A DNA stretch of 15,562 nucleotides from Smittium mucronatum (lineage: Eukaryota; Kickxellomycota; Harpellomycetes; Harpellales; Legeriomycetaceae), in assembly GCA_001953115.1 (NCBI GenBank), contig LSSL01003390.1:1-15562 (forward strand), written 5' to 3'. Below are positions 8,521 to 15,562 of the stretch, piece by piece (positions within the stretch are counted from its first letter, which is position 1; every line of letters starts with the position of its first letter). Made by a program: the position numbers and the translations under genes. The notes under the pieces were generated by a model. The model saw nothing but the letters and a program-made list of their open reading frames with translations. It searched no databases and was not told where the DNA came from.

Positions 8521-11500
8521 CATGATTTTTGTAACATTATATTAATAGTGATGATATTTATCATTCGAGCGATTAAATCTGTAAAACTGGAACTAGAAAT
8601 TATGCTTGAAAAAATGAAATCTGATATAATAGTAATTCAGGAAACATTTTTAAATAAAAAATCATACCGCTGTAAAATACCTGGCTATACTACTATTGAA
8701 TCTAAATCGGAGATAACCAAGGGAGGAAATGGGCTCTTGATAGGAGTCAGAAATAAATCTGGAATATCCATTAATAATTTTTTAAATAATCCCACCAGGA
8801 TGGCAGGAATGATCTCGGACAAAAAAAAAAGCCATATTAATTTTAAAATTATGATAGTTAATGTACACATGCCTTCATGGGGGATCAGGAAAATAAGAAA
8901 AATAGAAGAAATCTACACATTCTTAAAAAATAATTCGAATACCAAACACTTCAAACTAATTTTCGGTGACTTCAACATGGAAACCACTAAAATATTTCAG
9001 CACCTTGCTAAATCTGGAATAAATTTTGATCATGCACAAGTAAATAATCCATTAGGCATAAGATGGAATAAGAATACTATGTACCAAATGATTGATCATG
9101 TATTTTTTTATAATATAAAATCAAGGTCAAAAAGACGTATCTCCAACAAATAAGTTGAAATATCAAAACATTTTCCTATTAAGGTTGATTTTGAATTGGA
9201 TTATATAGATATATCCACACAAAAAAGAAAAATTAACGTGAAAAAGATTGAATCAATCAAGTCCAATTAAATTCAAGCAACTGATTCGATATTTTAGCTG
9301 TCTATCGAATCGACATGAGTCAAAGTTCTAAAAAGTTAATTGATATAATACAGAATGAATCTGACCGATTAAGTGCTACAACCGATTTCACCGATCAAAA
9401 AAAAAATTGTCTAACAAAACTCATAAAAATAATAATAAAAGAACAAAAAAAATTTAAAGCTCTGACTATGGATAAAATCGATTTTAATTCATATATAAAG
9501 GCGAATAATTATGGTGAGAAGTCAAAAAAACTTGATTCAAAAAAGTTTTATGAAAAAAAACTATTGAAAACCAATGAAAATATAACCACTAATGAACCAA
9601 AAAAAATGTGGGAATTCATCAAATAATCGACATAAAAATTTAAAATAAGTACCTCAGTAGTTCCAGTGCTTGATATAGACAATAATTTAATAATAAACCG
9701 TGAGACCAAACTAAAATATGGGGGAATAATTTGAAAAATCCTGCAATGGATATAACTGGAATCAGTAGAACTACTGATAAGTGTGAACCAATGTTGAAAT
9801 ATGACATAGAACCCTTAACAGAATGTGAAGAACCAACAAAATGGTCAGAAATAACCTCTGCTCTAAACTAAATACCAAATAATACTGCGTCTGGAGCAGA
9901 CGGAATCCCCAATGAAGTATGGAAATTGGTTAAATCTGAAACTTTACCTACTTCAAAAATGGCCAAGATAATTTTTAAAATTATAAGGAAAATCTGGGAT
10001 ACTGGATACATTACTGAAATAATGCCGACCAGTATAGTGTTATCGGTCTCAAAAAAGGGATACCTTCAATAACCAAACAATTACCGCATTATATCGCTTA
10101 TAAGGACGTTTTTAAAAATATTAGCAAAAGTTTTAGCTAATGAACTCGGATAAATAAGCGAAAAATACAAAAAAAAATACAAAAAAATAGTGTATTTTAG
10201 GACTCGAAAGGAATGCATCTCCCAGGAAATATTTTTGTATGAAATTGTAAAAAGGAGGAAAATTATGGGCTTAGAAACCTGGATAGGATTTATAGATTTC
10301 TCGGAAAGCTTATAAAATGGTGCCACTCATGGCACTGATTTATAAGCTGATGAATATGGGGATCGGCAGAAACATTTTAAACATTATCAAAGGACTTTAT
10401 GAGTCGCAGAAATTATCTGTAAGGATAGAAAATGAAATTACTGAGATATTTGATTATAAATATGGCGTGCGAAAGGGATGCCCAGAATCGCCAATTTTAT
10501 TCGATTTTTTTATTATCGATGTTTTTGATGCAATGGAGGGTGTATATATGCCACACTAGGAAAAAAAATTCCTGGAATTATATTTGCAGAAGATGCTGTA
10601 GTAATAGCAAATACACTGAAGTTTCTCCAAAATTTATTTATATCGGTTTCTAATTGGGCAAATACCTGGGAAATGAAAATAAACGCATCGAAGTGCGGAA
10701 TTCTCAGAATCGGTTCAAAAATATATTATTCTTTCACCGCCCAAGGAAAAAAATATGAAACATTGGTTACATATTTAATGAAAATTGGTCAGCATCAGAT
10801 AACATTAAAAAAAATAAATCAAAAGTCAAAAATGCGTTTTTTGGTGGTTACTGATTTTTATCTAGGATCGATCTTTTAACTGTGATAAAAATTAAATTTA
10901 TTAATTCATTACTCATGCCAATTGGCACTCATGGTGATTAAACATTCGGTATGAGCAAATATAGAACTAGAAATATACAAAGTGAAATTGATAATGCAAT
11001 GTGGTTAGCTTCCAAAGTAGGAAAATCCACTGCCAAAGAAAGACTTAGAATTGATCCGTTATAAAATCCGTTTTTTATAAAAACCAGCGTGGTCCGTGAC
11101 TGGGCATTTCGCAAATAGAAAAATTCTAAAACCTGTACAGTTGACTTGATTAAAAACCCCCCAACGACCCCGAATGAGCACATGGGTTACGGTAACATTA
11201 AAATGGCTGAAAAAATATTGTAAAACCGGCGGAATTTTTCAAACTGGAAAATCATTAACCTATCGAAAAAATTTAAATAACCGATCATAATTCACAAATG
11301 GGCTCTAAATCTAGTAATAAAAAATCCTGGAGGTTGGATCAAACTCCAAGCCCAATACCAATATCAGCGAATAGGCTTCCATGAAATCTCATAAATCCGA
11401 ATTGGTCAGTTTTAGACGGTTCAACGCCTGGAAAATGCAAAAAATCATCGAGTTAAAATTAAATTTCTTTTGCCCCTTTTGCAAAATACACGCTAGAAAC

Positions 11501-11856
11501 ATTCGAATACTTATTTTTAGTATGTGAAAAATTGGAAAATGTATATAGGAATGCAGTTTAGAAAAATTTCGCTCAAAATAATAATTTTAGCGAAAGTGTT
11601 AGTGACTCTTCTCCTAATCCAAACCAGTTGGAACAGGTCGGAAAAATCCCTTGGGGGGAAGGGGTTTGAAGAATCTTATTTTTAGCTCCGTCCTGGTAAC
11701 TCTAGCCAAATAATCGAACTGGGAAAAACGAAAATTTTGGATGAGATTTTTGTTACCCGTATATTAATGCTGTAAAGTATTAATATATCAACAACCACTT
11801 TGAACCAATTCTCAGTGTATATAGAGCTGCTATAACGGCGAAGCGGGGTTGTGTAG
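8518..11856 (+). pseudogene. LINE ORF2 relic: AP-like endonuclease, reverse transcriptase, C-terminal zinc knuckle
   Basis: Endonuclease (8518 to about 9250): VIQETFL near 8632, VNVHMPS near 8857, GDFNM at 8965, IDHVFF at 9091, and SKHFPI at 9166 where active enzymes have SDH. Reverse transcriptase (about 9737-10720): ASGADGIPNE near 9887, NNYRIISLI near 10075, FIDFSE with the motif-A Asp at 10295, GVRKGCPESPILFD near 10464, FAEDAV at 10583 (normally FADD), and KINASKCG near 10678. Further on come LMPIGTHG, VGKSTAKERLRID and HKWAL...TVQRL. A CPFC...YLFLVC knuckle lies near 11470-11530, and LNQF...IELL ends the frame at TAG 11854. The frame moves 1, 0, 2, 0, 2, 1 and so on, and more than a dozen stops interrupt it. 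The family function is nicking the target and copying the element RNA in place; this copy cannot do so. Identification as a LINE ORF2 is certain; exact breakpoints are approximate. Confidence 0.93.
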
Positions 11857-11942
11857 GAAATTTTTTCAAAAAATTTAAACTTTTTTTTAATAGTGATTTA
11901 TTTATTTTTAGCAAGTTTAAAACTAAATCCCGCGTAAAAAAA
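11857..11942 (+). other. 3' UTR and poly-A tail of the old LINE
   Basis: After the ORF2 stop, 86 bases lead to CTAAATCCCGCGT followed by A7. The same terminal string, with small differences, precedes the A runs of the copies ending at 3163 and 14758 (minus strand). A shared 3' end is expected where the RT recognises its template. Confidence 0.7.
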
Positions 11943-11950
11943 CTATATGC

Positions 11951-14746
11951 TTTAAAATTTGAATTTTCATAATAAAAACTTTTACATTTTAATTTTATTT
12001 CAATATTTTAATCATCTTTTACACAAAGATATTCTCCATCAGAGATTTAAATTTCCAATCCACTCTTTTTTTTGTGGAAATCAATTTTTTTTATTTTATA
12101 AAATCCTAAAAGTAAATAAACAACATTTTATTTTATTTAGTTTTCATGATTATACCAATAAAATAAAATATTATTCAAATAAATTAATTTTGGATTTAAT
12201 AGTGATATAATCCATAATTAAGCTTTAAGCTTATAATATATAAATGACAAATAAAATGAATTTTAATATCAGAATTAAGCTAAAACTTTTTAAATTTTGA
12301 ACATTTTATCTTTTAATGAAAAAAAAAGCATATTCTCTATCATACTGAAATTAGTGATCACTTTTTTTCAGCATTATTCAAAGTTTATTTTTACATAATC
12401 GATTTAAATATTCTCATAATTACATCCAAAATATATAAATAAAGTGGGAATAATAGAAACTACGCCATATTGTATTAATAAATATCTACAATTATTTCTT
12501 TAGAAATTACTTTTTTTATTGGGAGCCTCAAATTAAATTGATATACCTTTTTTTAATTTTAACTTTTCTAAAAACTCTAACTCTCTTTTATTTAGTTTTC
12601 AAGCTATTAAAATGATTAAAAATTGGATCATATCTACGTTTAATATTTCAACTTAGACTTATCAAACTTAAAATTTGATTATATTCATCTCAGATTTATT
12701 GCTATTAAATACAGATATCATTGGAAAACGGAAAATAAATTTATATAATAATATTTATAATATCCATTTTTATCCTTAGACCGATTTCAGAATTAGAAAT
12801 ATTATATTTTTGATCATGAAAAAGTGGAAAATTAATTTAAAAAAAATTAATATTGATTTATATCTATGAAAATAACAGCAGTAGTACTAGTAAATAATCA
12901 CAAAAATTACATTTAATGAACGATATATACAGAATCAAAAAAAAAATACAATTTAGGGATGGATTATCTAAGCCCTATTTATATATATATATATAAACTG
13001 GGTGTAATTTAATGCATATTTATCCTACTCTCTTCTAAACATTGCATGATTAGGGGTTATAAAATATAATATTATTTGAGCTCGATTTACTTACTATTTT
13101 AATTTTTTATATCAATTATATTTTTTTAATTGGATGATATTGGAACTCAATGAACAAAATAGATGGTAAATAGAAAAAATAGTCAAAATAAATTAGATTA
13201 ATTCCATAATTAACAAGAAATTTATAGGTTCTATTATGACTATATAAAAAAGAAGAGATTCGTTAGCCAAACAAACAAATATATTACTTTTATTATTAAT
13301 TGATGTATTTCATTTAAACTACTGAATCATCTATATTCCAAAACACAGAGCCAAATTTCCTGAATTTTTACTGTTTTTTGCCTTTAATTTTATATTTGGT
13401 GGCTTTTCGTCTATTAATTGGGTGAATTTTGGTCCGAATAACCGGAAAAGTATTTTTTTGGGGATTATGAATAAAGAAATATTATATTTTTATACAATTA
13501 AAATAAAAAATGCCACAGGGAGCCAAATATTTTTTATCATATAAAAGGGCTATTGAGTTAACTTTTATACAAATCTTTCTAAATCAAAAAAAATTGTTAG
13601 CCAATTGAATTATATTCAGGCCTATGAAATTTTAGTAAGGGCTTGATGGATTAAATAATTATCCATTTGAACAAAGTTTATGCTTCTGAATAAATTTATA
13701 TTTCTGGTTTTATATGCTTAGATTAGTTTTTTTAAAAAATATTATAACTGGTTGGTTTGCTTTAAGGTGTAATAGATTTACTCTTTTAGCCTTTTTCGCG
13801 CCAATATGCATTGAAAGGCCAAACGGATAGCACTTTATTATTCAATTATATTTTTATTTTTTATATGGTGGATGAGGCTGGGAGATTAAGATTTTTTTTA
13901 ACCCTCCCACCTTGACATCTTTAAATTATAATAAGAGTAATTAATCGAACCTTCAGAATCCATAACAAAAAAACAGCGTTAAAAGCTGAATAAATAGCAA
14001 AAATCGATTGTTTATTTATTTAACTGATTGTTTCTCCCAAGAATAAACCTTCCTTAAAATTCGTAGTTGAGTTATGGGTATTTTATTAGGCTTGACGTTG
14101 CTATTAAAAAAATCGGTTTTAAAAAAATGCAATACCATTTTTTTATCGAATTTATTTTTACCCTGAGGGTCTCAAGAAATATATTAGGTTCTAAATAAAG
14201 TTTGGTTTAAACTACATGTTTTAGATCTATTGATAAAAAATACCAAGGTTTTTGGTATAGAACCACTGAAAGGAGTATATGTACTCAATGCCGTAAGGTA
14301 TAAAAAAAGGTGATGTTTCAAGTAAGTGATTATAATAAACTTTATTTATTTTCTTTTTTCAACATCTATAAATAAAAAAAAGCTCCAATTGATTATTATT
14401 CTAAGAGATAAATTTCTGTTTATGGAACATAATACATTATTAAATTAAATTAATTAAAAATTTACTGATTAAAACGTTTTTATTTATCAAATGAATGGCT
14501 CTTTTTTTATAGTTGAAAAGTTAGGCTTATATCGTTCAGTTATGTATTTCTGTTGATTTGTATTGATTTTTTTTCGTTTTACTTGAAATCAACCATAATA
14601 TGTATCATTTTAACCGGATAGACATTGATAACTGAAAGAGCCAACAATTGAAAAATTAAATCTAATTTTTCAATAAAAAAATATCTGTGATATCTTATTT
14701 TATGGCCCAACTGAGAAAATCCGGACTATTGTGAAATTGTTTAAGA
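11951..14746. other. 2.8 kb of AT-rich DNA between LINE copies, no gene seen
   Basis: The longest reading frame here (11959-12210, 83 codons, opening with ATG) is made of Phe, Asn, Lys, Ile and Leu in proportions expected of AT-rich noncoding DNA and shows no domain. A short (AT)7 tract (12981-12995), a 10-bp palindrome AGTGATCACT (12353-12362) and several poly-T runs are the only structures. I see no RNA gene, LINE fragment or MITE that I can support. Confidence 0.6.
12981..12995. repeat. (AT)7 microsatellite
   Basis: Fifteen bases of alternating A and T in the gene-free interval. Short, and unremarkable in DNA of this composition. Confidence 0.8.
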
Positions 14747-15562
14747 TTTTTTTTTTTTACGGGAAATTTATTTTAAAGTTAATAAAAAGTTGTAAAAACT
14801 AATTTAGAAAAATTAAAAAAAGTGAAAAAAATTCGAAAAATTATTCACCCTACTCCCCTCTGCCACTCTAGCAGCTCCATACCTCGTGGGAATTGGTTCA
14901 AGGGGACTGGTGAATCGCCTAGGCGTTCAAACATAAGTGTTCTGGGCACGCGGATGCCAATCAGAAATTTGGCTGTTTCCAGCACAAACTTAAGATCGGC
15001 GGTGTCAGCTTGTAACTGACTTAAAGTTTGTTTATACCCCCCCCCCAAGGAGTTTTCCAACTATCCCCAACCGGGATTTGTTGAAATTCAAAAGTTGATT
15101 TTTTTTGTCAGATCGGATTGGCGCAGGTATAAACCGACCGATCGTCTTATTCCTGTATATATCCCACCGTGAGCAATTTAATAAGATGTGGTCGACAGTT
15201 TCAGGAACATCGATTTTGCAGAAGGGGAAATTTTTATTAAATTTTCCGTCCAAAAATTTCATATTGGATAGTCGCTGGACGGTGCGGAAGGTCCCCATTC
15301 GCATTTTCCCGATGTCCTGGAGTCCTAGCTTCAGATCGGGGTGCATAAGTTCGAGATTTATCCAGATTCCTTTTTCGTCGATTTTTCGGTCCACTGTCCA
15401 TTGGTGGATTTTTGACCGGTTATTTTTGTTTTTCCTGTCGACTATAGTGATAGTAGTTTGTCTTTTTGAATTTTGAACACAAATTTTTTTTATCCATCTA
15501 GCACTGCCGGTGACCCAGGTGGCCATTCTGTCCTTGATAGGCGACTTTATGAGGTCGGCTAT
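14747..15562 (-). mobile_element. 3' part of a younger LINE copy, running off the right edge
   Basis: On the minus strand the element enters at the right edge, codes for the ORF2 C-terminus, stops at 14845, and has an 86-base 3' UTR ending AAATAAATTTCCCGTA before a pure A tract (T run 14747-14758). The tail and the ORF2 end match the old copy at 5812-11950 and the fragment at 3137-3361. The sequence just outside the tail would be one half of a target-site duplication; its partner is beyond the window. Coding text is much better preserved than in the old copy, so this insertion is more recent. Confidence 0.88.
14845..15562 (-). pseudogene. LINE ORF2 C-terminal region with one frameshift; 5' part outside window
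   Basis: The frame is open from the right edge (DLIKSPIKDRMATWVTGS near the edge; the ATG at 15526 is internal) to 15032, and a second frame carries on from about 15037 to TGA at 14845, ending LNQFPRGMELLEWQRGVG. The switch lies in a run of ten G (minus strand; C10 at 15037-15046), where nine would keep one frame: a one-base slip or a sequencing miscount. About 15200 holds FPFCKIDVPETVDHILLNC, the zinc-knuckle motif (zf-RVT) found after LINE reverse transcriptases. Its first Cys is Phe (TTC) here, while the old copy has CPFC. The matching text in the old copy (HKWAL...WIKL...TVQRL near 11295-11430) aligns with HQWTV...WINL...TVQRL. The region helps bind element RNA; function of this copy is uncertain because the rest lies outside. 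Confidence 0.87.

Larger units (their letters stand above)
5812..11950 (+). mobile_element. Old, nearly full-length non-LTR retrotransposon (LINE), about 6.1 kb, multiply broken
   Basis: AAACTATATGC occurs at 5812-5822 and directly after the 3' poly-A at 11940-11950 (its leading AAA overlaps the tail), the expected duplication of a LINE insertion. Inside, in order on the plus strand, are an untranslated leader (about 5823-6600), ORF1 (about 6602-8518), ORF2 (8518-11856) and a 3' UTR ending ACTAAATCCCGCGT plus A7 at 11936-11942. Both ORFs carry many stops and frameshifts, so this copy is dead. The 3' boundary is firm because two other copies have the same tail; the 5' boundary rests on the short duplication. 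The order endonuclease, RT, C-terminal zinc knuckle belongs to the apurinic-endonuclease LINE group (L1/Tad/I-like breadth); I cannot name the clade. Confidence 0.82.

Noticed and set aside
6602..11856. In-frame TAA and TAG throughout the LINE suggested a UAR = Gln genetic code.
   Set aside because: The protease gene (756 codons) and the younger LINE copy (about 240 codons) contain no in-frame TAA or TAG and use CAA/CAG for Gln. The broken copy also has many frameshifts, so decay explains it.
11959..12210. An 83-codon open frame after the LINE.
   Set aside because: Its composition is that of AT-rich noncoding DNA, with no domain or supporting context.
12347..12373. An imperfect palindrome around AGTGATCACT with CTGAAA/TTTCAG flanks.
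   Set aside because: It is isolated, short, and not next to any gene; chance palindromes are expected in a window this size.
14130..14180. AATACCATTTTTTTATCG followed by ACCCTGAGGG looked like another TTAA-type MITE end.
   Set aside because: There is no matching second end, no TTAA border, and the internal blocks shared by the other copies are absent.
15105..15476. A 123-codon plus-strand open frame.
   Set aside because: It is antisense to the LINE ORF2 C-terminus, which has a clear zinc-knuckle motif on the minus strand; its own protein shows no domain.

Overview
This is an AT-rich eukaryotic window. It holds one recognisable host gene at the left edge and a long tract dominated by transposable-element remains. 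The gene has a 61-nt GT-AG intron, a TATA box and a secretory signal peptide, and intergenic DNA is very A/T-rich. A compact-genome fungus fits best. The combination of a secreted trypsin-fold protease with Ser/Thr-rich linkers and this style of LINE recalls insect-gut Harpellales (Smittium-like), but that placement is inference. The host gene and the younger LINE copy read cleanly in the standard genetic code.

Layout. 1-2330 (minus strand) is a secreted chymotrypsin-fold (S1) protease, complete at its 5' end and running off the left edge. Its protein has a signal peptide, a propeptide with an RR site, a protease domain with an intact His/Asp/Ser triad, and then Ser/Thr/Glu-rich linkers alternating with two tandem 161-residue domains. 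Those domains resemble the farnesoic-acid O-methyltransferase-like (FAMeT) fold. A TATA box lies at 2405-2412. 3137-3361 is a very short 5'-truncated LINE copy with a poly-A tail and a perfect 15-bp target-site duplication. 3441-4912 is a cluster of non-autonomous DNA transposons: three copies of a ~172-bp TTAA-flanked MITE (two direct, one inverted) and one 349-bp Mutator-like foldback element with a 9-bp duplication. 5812-11950 is an old, nearly full-length non-LTR retrotransposon on the plus strand. It has ORF1 (CCHC-like region, later coiled coil and RRM-like region) followed by ORF2 (endonuclease, reverse transcriptase, C-terminal zinc knuckle), all broken by stops and frameshifts. 11951-14746 is AT-rich DNA with no gene that I can support. 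14747-15562 is the 3' part of a younger LINE copy on the minus strand, running off the right edge.

The three LINE copies share an ORF2 C-terminal motif and a 3' tail of the form AAATAAATTYCCGTA(n), so they belong to one family (or close relatives). Two structural details stand out: the ORF1 stop and ORF2 start overlap as TAATG, and target-site duplications fix the ends of several elements. I found no unprecedented gene system. The most original material is the protease-FAMeT domain architecture, the two MITE families and the LINE translation-coupling junction.
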